Shown here: piece by piece, positions 12,638-23,465 of the stretch
Numbering within the stretch: position 1 is the stretch's first letter
Layout of the letters: every line of letters starts with the position of its first letter
Assembly (NCBI GenBank): GCA_001683735.1
Contig: LUGG01000002.1
Coordinates: 2,852,001 to 2,916,000 of the forward strand
Reading direction: 5' to 3'
Origin: Grifola frondosa
Taxonomy: Eukaryota > Basidiomycota > Agaricomycetes > Polyporales > Grifolaceae
DNA: 64,000 nt
Translations under genes and position numbers: made by a program
The notes under the pieces: generated by a model
What the model was told of the DNA's origin: nothing
Database searches by the model: none
What the model saw: only the letters and a program-made list of their open reading frames with translations

Positions 12638-13154
12638 GGTGATAGTGCTCTCTTGCGGGCTGGGAAGAAACATCTATTGATGTATATATACCTTGTAGGA
12701 GGCTTTCGCCCTGCTGATCACGGCTTCCCGCGCTATTGGACACCGAAAATACATGAATGAGAACAGGTGAGGCGATAGCGGGAAGCATACATGAAGCTCT
12801 GAACCGTGTACAGGTGATTTCGGGAGCTATGCACCGCTATGCAATGCCGGGAATAGAGAGAACAATATAGTACTTCTGGACGTGTAATCATGTGCACGTA
12901 TCCTGCTCCCAAGCTTGGCCTCCTGGGTGGATTTTGTACGAAGTCTCCGTGACCGTCCATGTTGGGATGCGTGTCGACGCGTCGTGTTTGACGCGTCTGA
13001 GGATATCACGTGTAACCTTCCTTTCTTTAGCGCCCAAAGGCATCTGAGTACTTTGTACTTACACGACCCTCCACGACCTGACTTGGGATTTTCACGTCTT
13101 GGCTCTTGGCTCTGCTTGTGGCGGCAAATCCGAATCATTTAACGTGTCGGACTG
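12638..13154. other. Bidirectional promoter region
   Basis: About 517 nt between the divergent cupin and HAP3 genes. No gene was seen. Confidence 0.4.
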
Positions 13155-13726
13155 ATGTCCGAATTTCCACCGCCAAACATCGCTCCGCAGGATGACGGCT
13201 CGGGCGTGATTCCTGAGACTGTACGAGAGGCACCAGAGCCCGCACCTATCACGGAGCAGGAAGTAGGCGAATACCGTGAACAGGACCGTTTTCTACCCGT
13301 ATGTGGTGAATGACAAGTCTTGAGACTTTCGACAAGTGATGTGGGTTCCGGACTTTGACAGATCGCGAATGTCTCGCGCATCATGAAGTCATCTGTCCCT
13401 GCCACGGCAAAGATCTCCAAAGAAGCTAAGGAGTGTGTGCAGGAGTGTGTTTCCGAGTTCATCAGCTTCATTACTTCTGAGGCGGCGGAGAAGTGCCAGA
13501 TGGAGAAACGCAAGACCATTGGTGGAGAGGACATCCTCTACGCGATGGTTACATTAGGTTTCGAGAACTACGCCGAGACATTGAAAATACATCTCGCAAA
13601 ATTGCGTCAGGTGCGTTTGTATCATCTACTTTAGCAATGTTCTTGTCATTGTTCTAACCACCGTGATAGCATCAGAGCACCACATCCAATAATGCACGAG
13701 CTGTAGAAGGCAACACCGAGGAATAG
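13155..13726 (+). CDS. HAP3: CCAAT-binding factor subunit B (NF-YB/HAP3)
   Basis: Three exons, 13155-13298, 13362-13610 and 13670-13726, give a protein of about 149 residues. The histone-fold core is unmistakable: [51 protein letters not shown] and [15 protein letters not shown]. It pairs with NF-YC/HAP5 and binds CCAAT boxes together with NF-YA/HAP2 in the nucleus. The N-terminus ([14 protein letters not shown]) and the short C-terminal tail are unremarkable. All splice sites are GT-AG and no frame breaks were seen. The intron after FLP falls within the histone-fold entry. Confidence 0.96.
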
Positions 13727-14449
13727 CATAAAGGGGATATCTGTTGGAAATATAACTGATGACGGCATTATCCTGTGTGTATGTATTGTATCTCTTGTTT
13801 GTTGTGCTACTTATCTTTTACACTCTGTAAATCATGTTTGTTGTGACAATGGCCAGAATGAAGTCTCCGCGACCGTTTTCTGGGACAACGTACTGGGATG
13901 ATGGCAATTCTGGTGACGGTCTCTTCGTCGGCGGTACGTTATTCTCTTCGCTCACTTGGAAGCCCTTCGGTGACTGTCTATCTAATCAGGACTAGGCATA
14001 CCATCCAACCAATAGCTCATCATTGCGCCGAGATCTCCACCTGAAAGATTTCCCAGGAGACGTGGGCCGACTGTTTCAGCATGTTGCGTCACCACGGACT
14101 CTGGTCATGTCCGCGCATTTTGCTCGGCCGCACAAAATAAAGGAACATGTTGTCCTGCCTAGGCTTATGTATCTGCTATCTGGTTCGCGGTAGTTGTTGT
14201 TAAATACAAATGTTGTTGAGAGCAACGCCCGGTCATGCGTGAGTGCTGAAAGACCGGCTCCAGATTGCAGCCGGTCATTGACGAGCAGCCACAACGAGAC
14301 TTTCACGCTTTTTGCAAATATTGGCGGGCAGTGAGGCGACTATACTTTATACTCTGATCTTGCCGCACCTACACGTTGGCTGCACGTCTTTCTCATGTTT
14401 ACTATCTGGTCTCTGTAGAATAATCCACAACATACCCCATCTCATTACT
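13727..14449. other. Intergenic, no gene seen
   Basis: 723 nt between HAP3 and the zinc-finger gene on the same strand. It should contain the HAP3 3' UTR and the next promoter. Both strands were read without finding a protein or tRNA. Confidence 0.4.
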
Positions 14450-15977
14450 ATGTCATCTCATCTCGGTTTCTCGTGGTCGGACAGCATCCAAGCCGCATTT
14501 GCATCCTGTTTACCCTGCTTCAAATCCCCTCCAGATCCAGATGAGCAGCAACACGACTCCCGCCCTCAGAGTACTCTGCGTTACGTGGTACCTCCCCCCG
14601 TGCACGCCCCGACGAGCTCGAGGGTCTCCTCGCAGACACCTCCGACGCCGACGCTGAGACCCTCTCCCTCCATTCCAATCTGGGAGATGACCGTCGCCGC
14701 AGGAAACGACGCCGTCCACACAAGATCATCCGCTTCTTTGGCTTCGACCTATTCGGCCGTCCGCCCATTCATCTACCGGAGTCCGACGACGAGGGCGGGA
14801 GGTCTCGCACTATTTCCTCTTCGACCCTCGACTCCGATGCTTCGCCCCTTGATGCATCCGTCATCGAGCAGCTTTCTGCAGCCCGGGCTGCTGCTGCCGC
14901 TGCAGCAGAGGAAGAGGCGTTGAGGGTGAAGGAAGACAGGAGAAGGCAGAGAAGAGAGAGGAAGGAGTTGAAGCGTGCTGCGCTGGCGATGTCGTTGAAC
15001 ATGCAAGCTACACAAGGCGAGCAATTCGAAGGCTTCCAGGTGTGTCCCTTCTTCCTTGAGCATCATATGTGTCTAATCTTGAGTTCCAGGGGAGCGGTTC
15101 TGCACATCCTCCTTTCCGACATGCTGTTCCTCCAGGATCTTGCGATCAATTCATTGAACAAGATGGCGAAAACATGTACAGGTGCAATACATGCCAGAAA
15201 CGTTTTGTTACCATCCCATATACCGAGAAACACATAGTCAATAAACATCCAGAACTGCTTAGACATCTCGAGGAGGTGCGTGTAGTTTCAGAGTCTGCAA
15301 TCTGGACGTCGACTAACACAGGGTTGCAGATTCTCCATTCCAACAACTCCGCATTCAGCTCTGGCTCAATGTCAGCAACCGACTCGCTTGAGTTTGGGCC
15401 GTTCGCACAAGTCCAAGGCGAGCTCGACGCCGACGCCGATGCCGATGCAGACGGCGCGGACTTCGGTGCCGAGTCCTATACCCGCCCCAAGTCACATAGC
15501 GCCTCCACAGGCACTGGCACGAGCTCCACATCCGACTCGCGCTCCCGTACCTCAGACTCTCGCTCATATCATTCGAATGGTGACCCCACGAGGTACAATC
15601 ATCACTACCTCTCGCAGCAGTCACAGCCGCACCCTCCGTCGCCCTTGTCACCCAAGCCCAAATCCAAACGTAAGTCGTCAAAGTCCAAATCTACTTCGAG
15701 CACGTCACAGTCCCCGTCTCTCCGTTCGCCTCCGCTGTCGGACGTCGCATCCCCTCGCGTATTTGCACATGCATCTGCGCACCTCCTGCCTGGTATACCC
15801 GATGCGGAAACGGACGAGCATTTCGAGGGCTTCCCGGGAGAGATTGTTCCGCCCACACCGAAGCGCGAGGACTCTCCTTCTGTGGCGGCGGAGGCCTTCC
15901 CGAGCGTGGGGTTGCGCGGCGTGCAACGGACGAAGAGCGATATGGGCGTGTTCCTCGCTCGGCGTGGGGATGAGTGA
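14450..15977 (+). CDS. Basidiomycete protein with basic/acidic N-terminus and one ARS2-like zinc finger
   Basis: The start at 14450 encodes MSSHLGFSWSDSIQAAF. After a C run at 14594-14599 the frame must shift by one missing base to continue ARPDELEGLLADTSDADAE, the basic cluster RRRRKRRR, GFDLFGRPPIHLPESDDE and a charged helix EDRRRQRRERKELKRAA. Introns follow near 15040-15090 and 15276-15330. The middle exon carries one zinc finger, CNTCQKRF...HIVNKH (C-x2-C-x12-H-x4-H), with flanking residues that recall the ARS2/Serrate finger. The C-terminus is Ser-rich with an Asp/Ala repeat (DADADADADGAD) and ends in GVQRTKSDMGVFLARRGDE. The function is unknown; RNA- or chromatin-related work is only a guess. 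Confidence 0.65.
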
Positions 15978-16431
15978 GCGTGAGCTGGCCACCTTGTTTA
16001 TGTGTACATATCAGTTGAACCTGTCTTGGTTACTACGATATCCCCTTTATATGTATTTCCACTCATCCCTTGGATGACACAACGATGACTATCTAACGAC
16101 TTCATACATCAGGCAAGTAGCAGAATAGTCCGCGGTATATATAATGTGTTCTCCTCAAATGCCCCAGTCTTAAATATGCGAAAGAGCTCATTCCATCCCG
16201 AAACTTGATAAAAGCACTAACCCGACATGTGAGGTGTAAAAACAAGGAGACGATGACAAGAGCAATGCCGAATAAATCGATGTCGAGGGAAGTCCAGCTT
16301 GAGCTGGTCGTTATTGATATGAGTCCTCATGCGCGAGGAAGCGAGCAACCGTCATAGGGATAATGATAAACGGAGTGCACGCAAAACCTTTGAGAGACGC
16401 GACCGAGGTCTCTATTATCCGCAGAAATACA
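15978..16431. other. Intergenic between convergent genes
   Basis: 454 nt between two converging genes. Nothing was recognised beyond presumed 3' UTRs. Confidence 0.4.
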
Positions 16432-18154
16432 TCAGCGAACATATTCTCCCAGTACAAGGAAGAAACATACACGGTGAGATGTAGGAATGTAACCACTCGG
16501 CGATGATGTAGACGTCGACATGCTGACTGCAGGCTGTGAACCTGCCTGACCTGCTGAAAGAGCCTGACTCCGCCGGGCCTCCTTCCATTCCCACAAGATA
16601 GTCAGGACCTTCGCCCACTCAGCATCAAGTCCGTCCTCATTCAAGAGACCAGCAGAGTCTAGGTACGGAAAGAGGCGATCAAGCAGGAGGGCCAGCGACA
16701 TCGGGTCTGCGTTCCACAGAACCGGTCCATAAAGCTGCAAACAGCGCAGCCCGTGATACAGACGTGGAACAGGCTGGCCATTCAGTGTGAGCGACGAATT
16801 GAGGTGTAGGGGATGTATGGATAGCTCTGTCAATGAGGGACAGTTGCAGGCGAAGCTGAGGAGAGTCCGAGAAGATGGAGGGCTGCAGTCAGAGTAGTCC
16901 GACAGCGGGCGAGGCTCGAGGTGATGCACGAACTTTCGGAGTTTCGGCCACGACCTCGCCATTTGGTGAAAATCCGCATCTGTGGCGAAGGTTGTGCCGT
17001 ATATGGTTGTCTTCAAACACTCCAGTTCGTGTGCGTCCAAGAACGAGCGGATATGGGATATTGAGGATATTACGGTGTGATGCGTCGGGACCCATATAGC
17101 GGTGTATGATACCTCACGCAAGGATGACGCAAATTTTGAGCAAAGATTTTGCATGCGTTCAGTGTACCGTGATACGTTTCTTTGGTAAAGAACAAGAGAC
17201 TGGACGTGGTCAGAAGTGATAGAGCTGATAAGTTGTGTCAAGGCGGATGGCATTCCTGTCGCAGCCAGACTTCGCAGGGCAGCAAAGCCAGTGCCATCAG
17301 GGAAGATATCGTCGTAATGACCAAAGTCCACAGTGAGATCAGTGAGTCCTGGAAAGCTGTAAATAGTCTCCCATGCACTGATAACCTGGTCGACGGCGCA
17401 GCTCTGCAAATTCAATGTGCGCAATTGTACGAAGGATGTTATGGGTGACAACCACGCATCCCCAGAGATCTCGAGCTTTGCACGTTATGGGGCCGCTGAA
17501 CACAACGAGCGTAGGATATATTCAGTGAACTCCGGCTCTTCCGCGGGTGGTAAGCCGGAAGCTTCGTTATTTGCGAACTGAATTCGTAGGCGGCGGAGCG
17601 GGTGGGAAACCAGAGATTGAAGCACTGAATTAGAACGAGAGGACTGAACCCAGCATAGTTCCTGTAGCGAGGGAAAAAGAGGCTCTATGTCGTTGTGACG
17701 AGTTAGATAGACCCAGACCAGAGAATCAAGGGTAGATTCTCTGATGCTGTATATAGCACGCACTCGTCGAGCGTACTCTCTGAGCCGCAACCAATCCCGC
17801 CCATCTGAAGGAACATCTTCACAAAGGCTCTATTGGTCCGTCAGAACTATCAATGTCATCTTTCAAACTCAATTGCACACTCACATATTGGAGGCTTCGA
17901 CTATTGATACAAACCAATTGTATCGAGCGCGAGATTTTCAAGAGAGGAATGATATCGCCTAACGTATCCCATAGGACACCTAGAGCAGGATCCGTGAAGG
18001 TCGTGCATGTGCGAGCAAGCCTCGCTAACGTCCTTCGGTTTCTAATGGCGGCCTTATCTACATATTCCTTGTACCCCAAGCCTCTCGATGATAGGTGATG
18101 AAATATTTCGCACAATATTTCATGGATGTCTAGTATCCTATGATGACCGGACAT
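16432..18154 (-). CDS. F-box protein with an in-frame stop codon
   Basis: The start at 18154 gives MSGHHRILDIHEILCEIFHH, an F-box, followed by RTLARLARTCTTFTDPALGV and LWDTL. An intron (GTGAGT...CAATAG) joins SRSLQY to SLCEDVPSDGRDW, after which LRR-like segments run to the C-terminus (LRTLNLQSCAVDQVIS, CPSLTELSIHPLHL). A TAA at 17485-17487 interrupts the frame after SLCSAAP. The same frame continues with RAKLEISGDAWLSP, which fits the family well, so one base change or small indel explains it. It is either a young pseudogene or carries a consensus error. F-box/LRR proteins are highly expanded in Agaricomycetes; no substrate can be named. Confidence 0.7.
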
Positions 18155-18374
18155 AAATGAAATCTGGGTAATTCTGCGGGAATTATTGCGGTCGAGGTAC
18201 CACCTTGATTCGAAGAAATTTGGTCGCAATTTGGCGGAGGGCAAGGATATCGGGCGTGACAATGTAACGTGCTGACGCGATCAATGATGACACAGTCGTC
18301 ACGCCGCGTTGTCACAGTAGACGACCTGTATGACTACGGCGTTGTGTTCATTGCTACTTCCCAGTATCACCACA

Positions 18375-20189
18375 ATGGCAGAACGCGTCAATCCAAACAT
18401 GCTGTTCGCCAACTTTAATCAGGATTTTACGTGAGTTGTCTTGCTATCCCTCCTGCATCTAACTCAAAGCCGCAGATGCATCTCTGTCGGGACTCGGAAG
18501 GGCTATAGCATCATAAATTGCGACCCGTTTGGCAAAGTGTACACTATGAGTGCGTAAACATCTTGCTCATATTACAGACCGGTTCTAATCGAGTTGATCT
18601 ACAGATGACGGTGCCCGAGGTATTGTCGAAATGCTGTTCTGTACGTCTCTCATCGCGCTGGTTGGCGCTGCGGACCAGCCTCAGTCGAGCCCACGCAAGT
18701 TGCAGATCGTGAACACAAAGGTACGCTCTATACCTTAAGACATGATGTGTTGAGTGGTGTAAGTTGGTTGGGAGAAGAACAATATGCGTTAATGGCCGGC
18801 ATGTTCGGATGGAGAGCCTAATCAAGGGTTGAATGAGCGGGATGGGGCCCTTCCTCTTCGCGTCTCGGTTTTCATCACCCCTGTCGCATGGAGATAGCAT
18901 GATTTATTTTCTACTTATTTACAGCGTCAATCAATGATCTGCGAACTTCTTTTTCCCTCTTCCATCCTCGCCGTGAAGTTGAATCGCAAGACGTTGGTCA
19001 TTGTATTGGAAGTCGAGATTTATATCTATGACATCTCGAATATGAAGCTATTGCATGTCATAGAAACGACACCGAATCCAGACGGTGAGTGCGTACTCGA
19101 ACGATTCGACTTGAAGACGTAGTTCACAGCTATCCTTACTCTTTCCGCTAGCCATCATCGCGCTTTCTCCCTCCGCCGAGAACTCCTACCTCGCATACCC
19201 CTCGCCGGTCCCCTCACCAACATCTCCATTGACTAAACCCGCTGCTGCGCAACAACCCGCTCCATCCCCACGTCGCAAGCGACTGGTGACGTCCTCCTTT
19301 TTTCCACACGTTCTCTTACAGTCGCAAATGTTATCCAAGCACACAAATCCCCTATCTCCTTCCTGTCAATCAACTCCACAGGCACAATGCCGCTACTGCG
19401 TCCGACAAGGGCACCGTCATCCGTGTCTGGAGTATTCCGGGAGTAGAGAAACTATACCAATTCCGTCGCGGCACCCGCGAGGCACGAATATACTCAATTA
19501 ACTTCAATCTCGTCTCGACACTGCTGGCAGTAAGCTCCGCACACGACACCGTACATATCTTCAAGCTGGGCCAGGGACAGAAATCGTCGAGTCTCAAAGG
19601 TGGGCAGACGCCCTCTAGTCCGTCTGGGTCATCTGCTTCGGTGGATAGCCGAGAGGGTTCAAAGCCTCTAGATGGAGGATACGATGCTTTTGTCAATGAC
19701 AAGATCAATAGCGGAATGACGTGAGCAATTGTTTCTATACCTTTCATACTCACCTCACACCAGTCGTTTCCACGCAGATCAAATTTCCGTCGACGGTCAC
19801 TTCACTTGACTAAAAATCTAACGTCGTCTGTCGGTGGCTATCTGCCCAATACGTTGACGGAGATGTGGGAGCCTTCACGCGACTTCTCGTTCCTACGGTT
19901 ACCCACTAGTGGCGCGCGTTGTATTGTCGCCCTGAGCGGTGAGCATCTACGAACAAACTCCTCGTTATGAAGTTGAACTATTGGCATCATAGGACCATGC
20001 CCCAAGTGATGGTAATCTCATCAGAAGGATATTTCTATTTGTATAACATCGATTTGGAGAATGGAGGCGAATGTTCGCTGATGAAGCAATATAGGTTTGT
20101 TCGCGCTCACGTTCATTCATGAATAGCTAACTGATACGAGCTCTTCAATAAGTTTGCTTGATTCCAGTGACGAGTCTACCAACGACTAA
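18375..20189 (+). CDS. ATG18: Autophagy-related PROPPIN Atg18
   Basis: A WD40-type PROPPIN. Exons encode [18 protein letters not shown] at the N-terminus, [58 protein letters not shown], and then the phosphoinositide-binding FRRG motif in [14 protein letters not shown]. The C-terminal blades include [18 protein letters not shown], and the stop is at 20187-20189. The protein binds PI3P and PI(3,5)P2 at the phagophore and vacuole. Two single-base deficits break the frame, one at the C run 19266-19269 and one near 19389; both sides match the family closely. For a conserved single-copy gene this looks like sequence error. A long insert of Ser/Pro residues sits between blades, as in other basidiomycete Atg18. 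Confidence 0.88.
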
Positions 20190-20580
20190 CCCACCTCGTT
20201 TGTAGATACAGTGACATGTTCGCCTATGTTTATGCTATCCTGATAGCGCGCCGCACGCACGATTCGATTTCTTGTTAAGGTGACAACGATAAGGTCCAAC
20301 AATATCTTTGGAAAAACATGATTATTCTACAGCATGTATCAGTAGCTTACTTCGACAGTTTTTTCAAGTAGTATAGCATCCATATATTGACAGCAGGGGT
20401 TCGAACCTTCCTTAGCGAAGAATGCGCGCGGAAGTATTCTAGTTGGCGCTCGCGATCGCCAAGATCGCTCATGGTTGAGATCGATATATCGATCGTCTGC
20501 ACAACCACGACGCCACTCACGCATTCCTTTGTATTCTGCGTAACTCGCTGCATCGTGCAAATCGAAATACTTCTAGCTCA
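20190..20580. other. Intergenic, no gene seen
   Basis: 391 nt between ATG18 and EZH2-like B, presumably the promoter of the latter. Nothing else was recognised. Confidence 0.4.
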
Positions 20581-23267
20581 ATGGAGGGTCCGCTATATGT
20601 TGACCAGCGCGAACCGGACGAAAGGGCGTCGCGCGTCGAGGACCGCCTTAATCGTTTCGCGGAGGAGGGCAAGCGGGAGCGCGATATCCGCAATACAGTC
20701 AGGACTGTCTTGAAAGATGTATGGTCCGAATTCTATGCGTGGAAACCTGACAAATGTCGCCAGCTTCTTCGAGAGTTGACGGTTCTCTCGCTCTCTGAGC
20801 CGACGCTGTTGGACGACCTCGCTCGATCTACGTTGGGTGCTCACGTCGACGACATGGCCGTGGACAGTGAAGATTCGACAGAGTTGTCATTTACTACTTT
20901 AGATTTTGATCGTGGTGGTCAGTACACTCTGATGTGCCAGGAGTCCCCATTCGACTGGCACGAAGATTACCCCAAATACGAGGCATGCACGCCTTCAGCA
21001 CAGAATATCAGGACTGACAACGACGCGAGTACTGCGGATTTCATTCCATATGATGGCGAAGACGGCTTTGATTCCCGGGAGTTCGTACTCAGGTTCGGAT
21101 ATCTCGCATGGCAGCTTGATCCGAATTGGCATGACCCCGATGGTGCGTAACAGGCAATCTCATCCTATAGGCCGCAAGTTTACACGACTTCACAGCTGAA
21201 GTAATCGCAATTGAGGCGGCGGCTCGGTTGATAAACGAGGATAAATTTCCCGTCCATGTAATTGACCGACAGCGGATTCTTCCTCGTCTTCGAATTGTGG
21301 GACAGCCGAAGGATGGATTGCTTTCGCAGATGTCACAGAGGTTTGCTACTATTTGATTTTCAAATATGTGTCTGAATTGCTAGGAATACTTGACAGAGAT
21401 CTACTGCTGAGTTGGCCGGGTGCAAGATCGACACCCGAACTGCAGTCGGCTCCTGGGTTTCCTCAGTACAGTCTTTGGGATCAAGTCACCGAACACATCG
21501 ACCGCTTTTGCCCCAATCCAAATTGTCTCGAAGTATTGTGCTTGACCCATAGTAAGTGAATTTCCGCTATAGTATTTCAGCATGAATGTTGATTTGTACT
21601 TGTTCTCAGAGGAGCCCAATGAGATGATAGACCGTAGGCAAGCCAGGATAGGTAATAGTGACCTTCGGCTGATCAACCGGGAGCCATGTGGGCCGTTATG
21701 TTTCCTCTTAGTCGAGAACAATGATTCAGTGAGTAATGTTAACTTATTTCTGTCATTTTCTGAACACTTCCCAAGGATGTTGTTGCATGGATGCCTGATC
21801 AAATTGTTGAGGATGTGCTCAACATGTTCCCTGATGTCATTTGCTGTGAATTAGCAAAGATTTGTAGAAAGTCTTGTAATGAGGTTTGCCAATTTAACTT
21901 GAGCACAAGTTAGTTGGATGATTGATGTTTTTCTTAAACAGATTTTTCTACAAAGATGTCAAATTGTCTCGGATGACAATCTTGGTCTCACAGCAGAACT
22001 TATGCCAAATCCAAATATTAAATTCTGTGAGTAGATTTATTATTAACAAATGCTATAATGCTTACTTTAAATTAGTGGATGATGTATACACAGATGAAAG
22101 AGCATATGAGCCGTTAGTAACTATGATAATTGTATATTTACTCATCGCAACATTTTTTTCCCCTGTAGAATTGATTTTTGCAAGCATGCTGGACCATGTG
22201 ATAAGTATGCTGAATGTCAATGCTATAAAAGCAGCTTGCATTGTCAAAGAAGTTGCAGATGTAGTCTAAATTGTATGATTTGCAATATTTTATTTTATTT
22301 TACAAGCTTGTATCTAATATATATTGTTTTAGGTAGACTACGTTTCAAAGGATGCAGATGCAAGAATAAGTGTGGAGAAAGTTGCTCTTGTTATAAAGCT
22401 GGTAGAGAATGTGATCCTGAATTATGTGTTCAGCCAAAAGGCACAAGGTAAATTATTTTCTGTTCTCAAATACATGTATGCTAATAAGTTGAATATCACA
22501 GAGGTATGAAGCTTCTTTTATTTATTATAATGTTGCATTTTTCATATTTGTCAAGGTCAATCAAACACTGCACACTCTTGTAGTAATCAAATGTTACAAC
22601 ATGATCAATATCCAGTAAGTATTTTGATAAATCTAAATACAATAAATATAATACTCAATTTTTACAAAGTTGCTTGAAGTGAAGATTGCAAAATATGGGA
22701 TGGGTACATTTGCTACTCAGCATATTAATGCAAATAGATGTGTCGGAGGTATGTTTTATATTTATGAGAAGCAACATTGAGAGCTAATTAACTTGATAGA
22801 ATATGTTGCTGAATTATTTCCCAATGAAAATATTTTGGAGTATTTCTTTTTATCTGGTTGTTTGCTGATTGACTAATATATTGTGTAGGATGCTTCATAG
22901 ACATCGGCACCTAAACTATTCATTCAACCTTAATGGATTCTGCTGCCTTGATGCTGTTACAGTTGGTAATGAAACAAGATGCATCAACTGTCCAGAGCAT
23001 GACCATAAAGATCAGCAAAATGTTGATGCAAAAGGTGAGTTCTTATATAATAAGCTGATGATTTTATATTTATAAATTTGCTTTAGTTGTATCAGTTAAT
23101 GGAGAGCATCGAATCAAGTTTGTGACTGGTATGTGTAAATATTTTTTTCTTCAACTATTCATCTTTAATGTGATTTCAATATAGAAAAGAGGATCAGATC
23201 AGGACAAGAGTTACTATGGTACTACGGAGATGCATACTGGGGTGTGAATGGTCCAAATATTTCATAA
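20581..23267 (+). CDS. EZH2-like methyltransferase paralog B with altered SET core
   Basis: It has the same exon order as gene A: RTVLKDVWSEFYAWKPDK, the CPNPNCLEVLCLTHS zinc segment at the same intron position, AKICRKSCNE, then CXC (CKHAGPCDKYAECQCYKSS, GCRCKNKCGESCSCYKAGRE) and a SET domain (AKYGMGTFATQHINANRCVG, NYSFNLNGFCCLDAVTVG, VNGEHRIKFVTEKRI, QELLWYYGDAYW). The usual NHS of the active site reads NCP, and FDY reads WYY, so methyltransferase activity is doubtful. From about 21720 to 23220 the exons and introns are AT-rich with almost no CpG, unlike the first exons. Introns in that block are long and AT-rich. The frame stays open through every exon I placed. Stop at 23265-23267. Confidence 0.8.
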
Positions 23268-23465
23268 TTTCCACTGGTATAAATAAATTACAGACAATGG
23301 TCTGATACATGATGAAAAAAACATCACCATCCCCAACCAGCTTGTTGCAGCAAAGTGTTTGTAACTCTTTCTGGTGCAGGGAGAATACTCGGCGTGCCAC
23401 CACTGCTACCTTGACTGATACATATCATTCGATATGCGAATACAAACAAAGAGACATGGAAACAC

